Shown: positions 1-5,718 of the stretch, one piece after another
Layout: every line of letters starts with the position of its first letter
Position numbering within the stretch: the stretch's first letter is position 1
Assembly (NCBI GenBank): GCA_946185785.1
Contig: CAMHKP010000007.1
Location: forward strand, 1-10,768
Length of the DNA stretch: 10,768 nucleotides
DNA from: an uncultured Alphaproteobacteria bacterium
Lineage (GTDB): Bacteria; Pseudomonadota; Alphaproteobacteria; Rs-D84
Direction of reading: 5' to 3'
Translations under genes and position numbers: made by a program
The notes under the pieces: generated by a model
What the model was told of the DNA's origin: nothing
Database searches by the model: none
What the model saw: only the letters and a program-made list of their open reading frames with translations

Positions 1-245
1 AAAGTTGCGACATTACGTGCAGATATTACCGCTGGGGCACCTGTCTTTGGGTTGCGACCCATACGTGCAGATTTGGTAAGAATCTTAAATGTTCCAAATC
101 CGGCAAATTTAACTTCTTCGTTGTTTATAAGTGCTTCACGAATTTCTTCAAACAAAACGTCAACTAATTTTGTTGCATCTGTTGTTGTTAAGCCAAAGCG
201 TTCACGTAATCTGTTTGCGAAATCTGTTCTTGTTATTGTTGCCAT
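1..245 (-). CDS. HU/IHF-family DNA-binding protein, IHF-alpha-like (3' end outside window)
   Basis: Small nucleoid protein that binds and bends DNA as a dimer; IHF takes part in replication, recombination and promoter architecture. Reading from the ATG at 245 there are 81 complete codons before the window edge, so the C-terminal arm tip and last helix (roughly 15-20 residues) are missing. The visible protein starts MATITRTDFANRL, has the helical dimerisation part (LVDVLFEEIREAL), then the family core VKFAGFGTFKI followed by GRNPKTGAPAVISARNVATF, the DNA-inserting beta-arm region. The FEEIR..L and ISAR.V.TF patterns resemble IHF alpha more than HU. A Shine-Dalgarno sequence GTGAGGA lies 7-8 nt before the ATG (254-259 on the plus strand). 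A TTGCAA-N17-TATAAT promoter lies just upstream. I am sure of the family, less so of the alpha-subunit assignment. Confidence 0.93.
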   Translation of the reverse strand, partial: MATITRTDFANRLRERFGLTTTDATKLVDVLFEEIREALINNEEVKFAGFGTFKILTKSARMGRNPKTGAPAVISARNVAT

Positions 246-278
246 TTTCTTTTCCTCACATTTTTATATGGTTCTGTT

Positions 279-307
279 ATTATAACCCTTGCGAATATAA
301 CTTGCAA
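279..307 (-). promoter_or_regulatory. Sigma-70-type promoter of the HU/IHF-like gene
   Basis: On the minus strand there is TTGCAA (302-307), a 17-bp spacer and a perfect TATAAT (279-284). This predicts a start near 272 and a leader of about 27 nt carrying the Shine-Dalgarno sequence. The -35 hexamer is a perfect palindrome that also fits the divergent tRNA promoter. Confidence 0.7.
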
Positions 308-329
308 TATTAAAATCGGCGAATAAAAT
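302..329 (+). promoter_or_regulatory. Sigma-70-type promoter of tRNA-Arg(CCT)
   Basis: TTGCAA (302-307), a 16-bp spacer and TAAAAT (324-329) predict a transcription start a few bases before the mature tRNA 5' end at 341. The -35 hexamer is the same six bases used by the divergent HU/IHF-like promoter. Confidence 0.6.
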
Positions 330-340
330 ATAAATCAGCC

Positions 341-416
341 GTCCCCATAGTTCAACCGGATAGAATAGGGGTTTCCTAAACCCTTGATGTGGGTTCGATT
401 CCCGCTGGGGATACCA
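341..416 (+). tRNA. tRNA-Arg, anticodon CCT (reads AGG)
   Basis: A complete 76-nt cloverleaf. The acceptor stem is GTCCCCA (341-347) with TGGGGAT (406-412), with a G-U closing pair. The anticodon stem GGGGT/ACCCT flanks the loop TTCCTAA, with anticodon CCT at 375-377. The T stem GTGGG/CCCGC (389-393/401-405) flanks TTCGATT. The discriminator is A413 and CCA is genomically encoded (414-416). CCT is the anticodon of the minor AGG-reading tRNA-Arg. No terminator is visible after it, and the next coding start is 23 nt downstream, so it may be processed out of a tRNA-mRNA transcript. Confidence 0.95.
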
Positions 417-439
417 TGAAAAAACAAAAAAGGTTAAAT

Positions 440-769
440 ATGTCAAAGAAAGCTGTTCGTATTGGAATAATTGCGTCAATTTTGCCGCATTTGTTTTGTT
501 GTGTCTTGCCGATAGTATTGTCGGTGGTCGGGTTGGTTGCACCAGAATTTGCACATGCGAATATTATGCCAGAATGGCTGGAACCTTGGTTGTTTGTTTT
601 TTCGGCTGGTATGTTGGGACTGTCATGGGTTATGGTGGTGCGTGAATGTCGATGCGAATGTGATCATTGCCATGGCGACCACAGTCATCGTACATCAAAG
701 ATAATTTTGGCTGTTATTACGATATTGTTTATTGTCAGTACGCTTTTACATATTATCGCGCATCATTAA
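440..769 (+). CDS. Small Cys/His-rich inner-membrane protein, possible metal transporter (MerC/MerT-like in style)
   Basis: A 109-aa protein with three predicted membrane segments (about 6-34, 46-67, 86-107). The first segment carries a vicinal pair C20-C21 in the context PHLFCCVLP. The loop between segments 2 and 3 holds a compact cluster C70-x-C72-x-C74-D-H76-C77-H78-x2-H81-x-H83, and the C-terminus is HH. Vicinal Cys in a first helix plus a Cys/His loop is the general plan of small mercury/heavy-metal membrane proteins such as MerC/MerT; transport itself is inference. I chose the ATG at 440 because AAAAGG (428-433) sits 6 nt before it. The same frame is open back to a GTG at 389 and an ATG at 416, but both lie inside the tRNA. 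Its stop overlaps the stop of the convergent phospholipase D gene. It may be co-transcribed with the tRNA. Confidence 0.82.
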   Translation: MSKKAVRIGIIASILPHLFCCVLPIVLSVVGLVAPEFAHANIMPEWLEPWLFVFSAGMLGLSWVMVVRECRCECDHCHGDHSHRTSKIILAVITILFIVSTLLHIIAHH

Positions 770-2361
770 ACAAATTTTTCAGGCATCAATTTACAGATGT
801 TTTTCCATATTCTGCGGAATATGGTGGTATCAGGACTGTGATAATATGTATGTGGTGTGGTATCCAGTTGTCGTTGACCATCCCATTTGACATCATCACC
901 GTCTAATGTCACGTGCCAAGAAGTTTTTGTATCGTCTATAATCATGTCGCGCAATTTGTGTGCAAATTCTTCGCTTTCAAATATAGCGACGTTTTCAGTG
1001 TTATAATATGCGCTGCGTGGATCCAGATTGAAACTGCCAATCCAAGATATTTTATCATCAAACACAATAGATTTACTGTGCAGAACCGAAAAACCACGTG
1101 CTTGACGTGCGCGCCCATGTTTTTTTGCACGTAAATTTTCTGCGGACAACATGAATTCATAAACATCTGCGCCCGATTTAATCAGGTTTTCGCGGTATTT
1201 TTCCCATTTGGCATAGACCGATGTAGAATTTGTGGACGACAATGAATTTGTGACAATGGTGACATGCACCCCAGAGTTTTCTTCACGACGTATATGTTCC
1301 AACCCACCCATGCCAGGAACAAAGTATGCAGCCGATATATAGACGGAATTTTTTGTTTGGGACCATAATTGCTGCAATTTTTTAATTATTTCACCGCGAT
1401 ATGTTTCTTTTTCTTGCATTGTCATTTCGACTTTGGATGGTGGATCAGCCAAGAAAGTCCCATGTCCCCAGCTAAAATCAAAGCGTTTTTGTTTAAATTC
1501 GCTTTGTGCGCGTGATATTACCGTATTGTATAAACGTGCCTCAACTGCACCCTTGACCAGAATGTCATCAAACTTACGTTCTAGTTTCTGCATAGCACGC
1601 TTGGTTTTAGCCTTAGGGAATACGGATGCAGGTATTGACAATTTGTGATTCCAGTATTCATCAAAAGACTTGGTTGCATATTTTGTCATTGCGCCAATGA
1701 ACAAAACGTCTGTGTCTGAAAAGTTCGCAGATGTTTCTGGATAGAAATAATTGCTGCCGATATTACGGCCACCGGTAATGTATGCAACATTATCTACAAT
1801 GAACAGTTTATTATGCATACGTGAATTCAGGCGGTTGAAGTCCATAAATAGTTGTGGCAGGAATAAAAATCTGGAACGGTTGCGTACGGTATTAAATACT
1901 TTTATTTCTATATTTGGGTGCTGGTTCAACAGCATTACATCCGCTACGTCCGATTTTGTTCCATAGTCGTCAAGCAATATGCGAATTTTGACACCACGGT
2001 CTGCAGCATTCTTTAATTCGCCAATTAAAACCTTGGACGTTAAGTCGTTGCTGTATATATACGTCTGTAAATCAATAGTCTTGGTTGCCATACGTGCGAA
2101 CGCAGCGCGCGCAACAAAAGCCGATATTCCATCGTCAATCAGTGTTGCACCACTAACATTGTTGCCACGGTTCAATTCGCTGGCATAGCACTTAGCAATC
2201 GGGGTTTGCATCGGGTCATAGTCAAAATCACTTGGTTTAACCTTGGGTACATATCCGTTCAGTCTGTTGTCATGTACACTTGTTGGCACAGTAGTGCACC
2301 CAATAAGTGGCAAAGCAAGCAAACACCATGAAAGTTTTGTGGATAATAACACCAGTTTCAC
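766..2361 (-). CDS. Phospholipase D-family lipoprotein, cardiolipin synthase (ClsC)-like
   Basis: A 531-aa exported protein of the two-HKD phospholipase D superfamily. Such enzymes form a phosphatidyl-enzyme intermediate on His and transfer or hydrolyse it; the closest match I recognise is the ClsC/YmdC type, which makes cardiolipin. The N-terminus is a lipoprotein signal ending in the lipobox LPLIG-C22, so the mature protein should be lipid-anchored in the envelope. HKD motif 1 is H183-x-K185-x4-D190, followed by ITGGRNIG; motif 2 is H428-x-K430-x4-D435, followed by WIGSFNLDPRS. AAYFVPG near 344-350 is also typical of this clade. The length fits the family with an added lipoprotein leader. 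The start is uncertain: GTG at 2361 has no Shine-Dalgarno, while GTG at 2352 (codon 4) has AAAGGTG 6 nt upstream and fits the predicted promoter better. Hydrolase rather than synthase activity is possible. Confidence 0.92.
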   Translation of the reverse strand: MKLVLLSTKLSWCLLALPLIGCTTVPTSVHDNRLNGYVPKVKPSDFDYDPMQTPIAKCYASELNRGNNVSGATLIDDGISAFVARAAFARMATKTIDLQTYIYSNDLTSKVLIGELKNAADRGVKIRILLDDYGTKSDVADVMLLNQHPNIEIKVFNTVRNRSRFLFLPQLFMDFNRLNSRMHNKLFIVDNVAYITGGRNIGSNYFYPETSANFSDTDVLFIGAMTKYATKSFDEYWNHKLSIPASVFPKAKTKRAMQKLERKFDDILVKGAVEARLYNTVISRAQSEFKQKRFDFSWGHGTFLADPPSKVEMTMQEKETYRGEIIKKLQQLWSQTKNSVYISAAYFVPGMGGLEHIRREENSGVHVTIVTNSLSSTNSTSVYAKWEKYRENLIKSGADVYEFMLSAENLRAKKHGRARQARGFSVLHSKSIVFDDKISWIGSFNLDPRSAYYNTENVAIFESEEFAHKLRDMIIDDTKTSWHVTLDGDDVKWDGQRQLDTTPHTYYHSPDTTIFRRIWKNICKLMPEKFV

Positions 2362-2373
2362 CTTTGTGTTGGG

Positions 2374-2401
2374 ATTATAGCAACATTAAACCACAACACA
2401 A
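2374..2401 (-). promoter_or_regulatory. Promoter of the phospholipase D-like gene
   Basis: On the minus strand: TTGTGT (2396-2401), 16 bp, then a perfect TATAAT (2374-2379). The predicted transcription start, near 2367, leaves only about 6 nt before GTG 2361 but about 15 nt, including AAAGGTG, before GTG 2352. This supports the shorter protein. Confidence 0.5.
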
Positions 2402-2483
2402 GATTTTTCACTAATGGTTTTATTGGTTCGGGAAAAGATTCTTAAGTTGCATAATTTTTTTATGAACATATGTATTTTTTTAT

Positions 2484-2512
2484 TTGCGTGATTTACTGAT
2501 ATATGATAAAAT
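2484..2512 (+). promoter_or_regulatory. Promoter of the Cys-rich secreted protein gene
   Basis: TTGCGT (2484-2489), a 17-bp spacer and TAAAAT (2507-2512) predict a start near 2519. The leader carries AAAGG (2529-2533), 8 nt before the ATG at 2542. Nothing else stands out in the 2402-2483 gap, which is AT-rich. Confidence 0.55.
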
Positions 2513-2541
2513 AGAAGCAATAGAAGGGAAAGGATTACACA

Positions 2542-4743
2542 ATGAAAAGACTTGTTGTTGTATTGGGTGGATTGTTGGCATTGCCCGCATTTGCTGAGGT
2601 TGCGCCGTTTTTCTATGACGGTATTGCCGAATATGCAGATGCCGAAATGACGGATGCAGATGTCGTCGCTGGTGACGAAATTGTTGCTGAAGAAGATGCA
2701 ATTTCTGCACCGGTTGTTCAGCCATCACCGTCTTTACGTGCGAATGCATCTACGCGAAGTGCATCACGTGTGGCACCATCTGGTGTGGCGTCGGCTAATC
2801 GTGCACAGAATTCACGTGTTGTTGCATCACGTGGCACAACAACGGGTGCGACTCGTGGCACATCTGCGCGTGGCGTTGCATTGCGTTCGGGTGGTGCATT
2901 GTCATCTGGAACTGTCGCAACACGTCGTGGTGTAAGTAATGGCGCGGGCGTTGCGCGTGCTGGAACCCTTTATTTGCCGAATAATACGGGACGTGTTGGT
3001 GTCCGTGCGGTAAGTGCTTCGGCAAAAACTTCTGCGTCTACAACATCGGCACGTGCGCCATCGGTTTCTGTGTCTAATAATACGTCCGTAGTTAGTGCGG
3101 ATGCTGTCAAAGAAGCAACTACGATGATGGATTCATTGGCAGAATTGACCGATTACTGCAAAGCACAATATACATCATGTATGGATAATTTCTGTAATGT
3201 ATTGGATGATAACCAGGGTCGTTGTTCATGCAGCAAGAATTTAAAGAATTATGAAAAAACCGAAAATGCATTGAAATTGGCAACCGAAGAATTACAAGAT
3301 GTTGCACAACGTATTCAATATATTGGTTTGACTGCGGACGAAATTACAACATTGTTCACCCAAACCGAAGCTGAATTGGCAATGCAAAACAATTCGGACA
3401 GCACAAAGTTAAAGAACGATTTGGATCGTATCAAAAATTTGATTGTTGATGTTAAAACTGGTTCCGCCAGTGCAATTGGCGACAGTGCCGGCATCAGCCT
3501 TGATTTGTCCAATTTGTTAAGCTTTAATATCGACAGTACTGGTTTCGATTTGTCTGGTTTGTTCGGTACAACAAATTCAAGCAATACATCCGCGATTACA
3601 AATCAACGTGGCGAAGCGCTGTATAAGACGGCCGCTGCACGTTGTAAGGCAGCTGTGTTGAACAATTGTTCAGCCCAAGGTGTCGATATCGCAGTTATTT
3701 CTAACTCATATGACTTGGAAATTGATAAACAGTGTATTGTTTACGAACGTAATTTGACCGATTCGAATAATCAAATGGTTGCAACGGTACGTAATGCGAA
3801 GACTGTTTTACAGAAAGCACGTTTAATGGTTGCACAACAAAAGAATCAATATGACCTGCGTGGCTGTATCAGTGCGTTGGATTCATGTATGCAAGATGAT
3901 TACGTTTGTGGTACCGATTACGAAGAATGTTTGGACCCAACGGGCAGATATGTCGTAGAAGGTTCTGTTGTTGTCGGTTCTATGCCTGGTATTTCGGGTG
4001 GTAATTTTGAATCAGGTTCAAGTGTACAGACATCTGCGCAGTCTGGTTTGTACACTGTATGGAACAAGGGTGGTCAAACAGGTGGCCAAAATATCTGGTC
4101 GCCAGCACCAAAAGATATATCTGAATTCTTGCAGAGCAAGATTGGTTACCATGATAATTCAACAGGTAAAAACTATGGTATGTGCATATCTGTATTGAAT
4201 AAATGTCAAGATTACACATATGATAAATCTGGTAAATATATGGCCAAGAACAGCATTATTTCCAACTATATGGAACGTGCGTTCCGCCAAATTAAAGCGG
4301 CGCAAGATACATTGTTGGCAAATTATGCATCCAGCTGTTTGTCTGATGTGACATCATGCTTAAGCCAGAATAACTATTCATTCTCGGCTTCGGCATCGAC
4401 AAATCCATCTAATATGGCTATCCGCGCTTGTATGCCAGTTATCAATTCTTGTCGTTCAGTTACATTAGGGTTGACAGAAGGCGATGTCTCGATAGCTAAT
4501 TTAGACGACGTGTTTGATTGGTTGGATGCCGGTATTGCAACTAACTATCGTGCTGTATGTGAAGGTACCGGTGGTGTATGGAGTGGTGCACCAGATGGTG
4601 AATGTACATGCAGTGGCAGTGGCGGATTAACACAAGATTCGTCAAAGAGATTCTGTGTATGTCCAGAAGGTAAGACATTGAAACTTGATGATGAAGGCGC
4701 TGGTTCTTGTGAAGCTCCTGAAACCACCGCCAATAATGGTTAA
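2542..4743 (+). CDS. Large secreted Cys-rich protein with five C-x6-C units, family not recognised
   Basis: A 733-aa protein. A Sec signal peptide (residues 1-18, cleavage after A-F-A) indicates export. Residues 25-52 are acidic (11 D/E, no K/R). Residues 53-186 contain no D/E at all but 15 Arg and one Lys in a Ser/Ala/Thr/Val/Gly-rich, probably disordered stretch. From about 200 the protein is folded and Cys-rich. C-x6-C pairs occur at 206/213, 442/449, 548/555, 599/606 and 630/637, with a C-x7-C relative at 368/376. Extra Cys lie at 218, 228, 230, 398, 456 and 463. Residues 232-300 look helical, possibly coiled coil. The C-terminal part (673-723) has C673, C688-x-C690, C705-x-C707 and C723, an EGF-like spacing. 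The even number of clustered Cys suggests disulfides in the periplasm or outside the cell. It is monocistronic, with its own promoter and terminator. I cannot assign a function; adhesin, envelope scaffold and surface protein are all possible. Confidence 0.93.
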   Translation: MKRLVVVLGGLLALPAFAEVAPFFYDGIAEYADAEMTDADVVAGDEIVAEEDAISAPVVQPSPSLRANASTRSASRVAPSGVASANRAQNSRVVASRGTTTGATRGTSARGVALRSGGALSSGTVATRRGVSNGAGVARAGTLYLPNNTGRVGVRAVSASAKTSASTTSARAPSVSVSNNTSVVSADAVKEATTMMDSLAELTDYCKAQYTSCMDNFCNVLDDNQGRCSCSKNLKNYEKTENALKLATEELQDVAQRIQYIGLTADEITTLFTQTEAELAMQNNSDSTKLKNDLDRIKNLIVDVKTGSASAIGDSAGISLDLSNLLSFNIDSTGFDLSGLFGTTNSSNTSAITNQRGEALYKTAAARCKAAVLNNCSAQGVDIAVISNSYDLEIDKQCIVYERNLTDSNNQMVATVRNAKTVLQKARLMVAQQKNQYDLRGCISALDSCMQDDYVCGTDYEECLDPTGRYVVEGSVVVGSMPGISGGNFESGSSVQTSAQSGLYTVWNKGGQTGGQNIWSPAPKDISEFLQSKIGYHDNSTGKNYGMCISVLNKCQDYTYDKSGKYMAKNSIISNYMERAFRQIKAAQDTLLANYASSCLSDVTSCLSQNNYSFSASASTNPSNMAIRACMPVINSCRSVTLGLTEGDVSIANLDDVFDWLDAGIATNYRAVCEGTGGVWSGAPDGECTCSGSGGLTQDSSKRFCVCPEGKTLKLDDEGAGSCEAPETTANNG

Positions 4744-4762
4744 TAGAAAAGCCTAAACAATT

Positions 4763-4787
4763 AAACCGCCCAATCGGGCGGTTTTTT
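4763..4787 (+). terminator. Rho-independent terminator after the Cys-rich protein gene
   Basis: A 9-bp stem (4763-4771 with 4776-4784) with core CCGCCC, loop AATC, GGGCGG, running into a T tract. It begins 20 nt after the stop codon. The same stem and loop recur at 6167-6192. Confidence 0.93.
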
Positions 4788-4797
4788 ATTGTTATTA

Positions 4798-4888
4798 GTC
4801 ATTCCTGCGCAGGCAGGAATCCATTGTGCTACAGGCATAAATGATAAATCACTGGGTGGCAGTGGATCCCGACCTTCGTCGGGATGAC
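4798..4888 (+). repeat. 91-bp MITE/REP-like palindromic repeat element
   Basis: The element is bounded by two 26-bp ends (4798-4823 and 4863-4888) that are imperfect inverted repeats of one another: both read GTCAT inward from the outer edge and end in ATCCA. Each end is itself a hairpin: TTCCTGCGCAGGCAGGAA on the left and ATCCCGACCTTCGTCGGGAT on the right. The 39-bp middle has no evident structure. Translated on the minus strand it gives HPDEGRDP and WIPACAGMT, peptide strings commonly seen in spurious short proteins from proteobacterial intergenic repeats. No clear target-site duplication is visible. It lies directly behind a terminator, a neutral site for insertion. Confidence 0.75.
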
Positions 4889-4905
4889 GAATAAACAAAA
4901 TTGAA

Positions 4906-4929
4906 CCGCCGACAATTGCTTGTCGGCGG
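4906..4929 (-). terminator. Probable terminator of the 112-aa gene
   Basis: A strong 10-bp GC-rich stem, CCGCCGACAA with TTGTCGGCGG and loop TTGC, lies about 75 nt past the stop of the 5005-5343 gene. On the minus strand it is followed by TTCAATTTTG, a weak T tract. On the plus strand no T tract follows, so minus-strand use is more likely. Confidence 0.5.
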
Positions 4930-5004
4930 CGCTCCCTTCCTTTCCTTAACGGAAAACTGAATATATAGCCCCAGAAAACCAACGCACGCGCGTGGGTGGG
5001 AAAA

Positions 5005-5343
5005 TTATGCTGCTTTTGCAACACCAGATTCAGATGATACGTCACCTGCATCCAGCAACTTTTTCGCTTCGGCAAAGACCATAGATTTTACACGCAGTGC
5101 TAAATCCTTGGTTTCCAAGCTTTCAGCGGCAACATCAAAATTATCGGTGCGGATTTGCAACGATACATATGCGCCAACCAATGATGGTCTGGATAAATCT
5201 TCGATTGAACGTGGCGAATTGTTTTTACCAATGTGCAATTCGTCAGCCAGCGATATAATCTGGCGATCATTGTTAACCCAAACAGTCGTCGTCAGGACGT
5301 TGTTCAGGGCAATCATTATATCTTTTATGTTTTTTGTCGACAT
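5005..5343 (-). CDS. Conserved-looking hypothetical protein, 112 aa
   Basis: I do not recognise this protein. It starts MSTKNIKDIMIALNN, has no signal peptide or membrane segment, and reads like a small soluble mixed alpha/beta protein with a charged helical C-terminal half (LALRVKSMVFAEAKKLLDAG) and a short Ser/Ala-rich tail. I chose the ATG at 5343 because the strong purine run AAAGGGGGGA lies 7 nt upstream. The frame is open 28 codons further (to 5427), but that extension would cross the promoter and operator-like repeats. The gene is monocistronic and divergent from mraZ. Codon use resembles its neighbours, which argues for a real gene, but there are no catalytic motifs to point to a role. 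Confidence 0.72.
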   Translation of the reverse strand: MSTKNIKDIMIALNNVLTTTVWVNNDRQIISLADELHIGKNNSPRSIEDLSRPSLVGAYVSLQIRTDNFDVAAESLETKDLALRVKSMVFAEAKKLLDAGDVSSESGVAKAA

Positions 5344-5390
5344 GCGCGTGTCCCCCCTTTGTTGCGTTGTAAGTAAAATTGATGCCAATT

Positions 5391-5413
5391 TGTATTTACA
5401 CGATGTATTTACA
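5391..5413. promoter_or_regulatory. Tandem TGTATTTACA operator-like repeat
   Basis: Two perfect copies of the 10-mer TGTATTTACA (5391-5400 and 5404-5413) are separated by CGA. Each is a dyad TGTA-TT-TACA. They lie 48-70 nt upstream of the 112-aa gene's ATG and cover the spacer and -10 of its probable promoter. This is typical of a repressor site, perhaps autoregulatory. The regulator is unknown. Confidence 0.5.
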
Positions 5414-5422
5414 AAATCGCAA
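5393..5422 (-). promoter_or_regulatory. Candidate promoter of the 112-aa gene
   Basis: On the minus strand: TTGCGA (5417-5422), an 18-bp spacer and a poor -10, TAAATA (5393-5398). The leader would be about 43 nt. The -35 fits the TTGC-type hexamers elsewhere in the window. The -10 is weak and lies inside the tandem repeat. Confidence 0.35.
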
Positions 5423-5590
5423 TTCAATTTTCCTTGTCGTTTTTGTTTTTGGCAGAATTCCGGCTTTTAGGCGGTTTTCTGGGCTTTTTGAAGTTTCCTT
5501 CCTTGTCTATACAACAATCATAGAACAAAAACGAATCGCTCGTCAAGAACAAATTTTAATTATTTTCATTTTATTTAAAAATATTTGTTT
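5423..5590. other. AT-rich intergenic stretch with no recognised feature
   Basis: Part of the 375-nt gap between the divergent starts at 5343 and 5719. I find no tRNA, convincing hairpin or credible coding frame here. An imperfect, AT-only inverted repeat (AACAAAT near 5548, ATTTGTT near 5583) is too weak to call. The informative parts of the gap are annotated separately: the tandem operator, the MraZ-box-like repeats and the mraZ promoter. Confidence 0.5.
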
Positions 5591-5591
5591 T

Positions 5592-5622
5592 TTACATACC
5601 AGACCATAAAATCCCATAAAAT
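5592..5622 (-). promoter_or_regulatory. MraZ-box-like direct repeats upstream of mraZ
   Basis: CCATAAAAT occurs twice with a 10-bp period (5604-5612 and 5614-5622). On the minus strand this reads TGGGA (5612-5616), 5 bp, TGGTC (5602-5606), then 5 bp and a degenerate TGTAA (5592-5596). E. coli MraZ is known to bind TGGG-type pentamers separated by 5 bp near its own promoter. These repeats lie just upstream of the predicted mraZ -35, so an autoregulatory operator is plausible. Confidence 0.4.
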
Positions 5623-5637
5623 GATTATAATTTGTCA

Positions 5638-5666
5638 TTGACAACCAGAAATTCATGTGCTAGGTT
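5638..5666 (+). promoter_or_regulatory. Probable mraZ promoter
   Basis: A perfect TTGACA (5638-5643), a 17-bp spacer and TAGGTT (5661-5666) preceded by TGC, an extended -10. GCTAGGTTTC also loosely matches the GCTAnnnTC-like -10 known from alphaproteobacterial promoters. The predicted start is near 5673, before the ATG at 5719. Confidence 0.45.
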
Positions 5667-5718
5667 TCAATTGTGCCGAAACAAGATGTCGGACGGAAAC
5701 CTTAACGAAGATTGGAAA

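Noticed and set aside
264..554. A 96-codon minus-strand frame over the tRNA
   Set aside because: It runs through the whole tRNA-Arg gene in antisense, and the tRNA explains the sequence.
2480..2749. His/Gln-rich minus-strand frame opposite the Cys-rich gene start
   Set aside because: Its composition is the complement of the repetitive GCA/GTT/GAT codons of the sense gene, and it covers that gene's promoter. It is a shadow frame.
4800..4890. Possible CRISPR repeat-spacer unit
   Set aside because: There are only two related repeats, inverted and not direct, with a single interval. This fits a REP/MITE element.
4761..5075. A 104-codon minus-strand frame containing HPDEGRDP and WIPACAGMT
   Set aside because: These strings come from translating the palindromic repeat at 4798-4888. 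The frame also crosses two hairpins and the end of the 112-aa gene, so it is a spurious frame.
5108..5470. A 120-codon plus-strand frame
   Set aside because: It is antisense to the 112-aa gene, covers that gene's promoter and operator repeats, has no ribosome site and shows biased, hydrophobic composition typical of a shadow frame.
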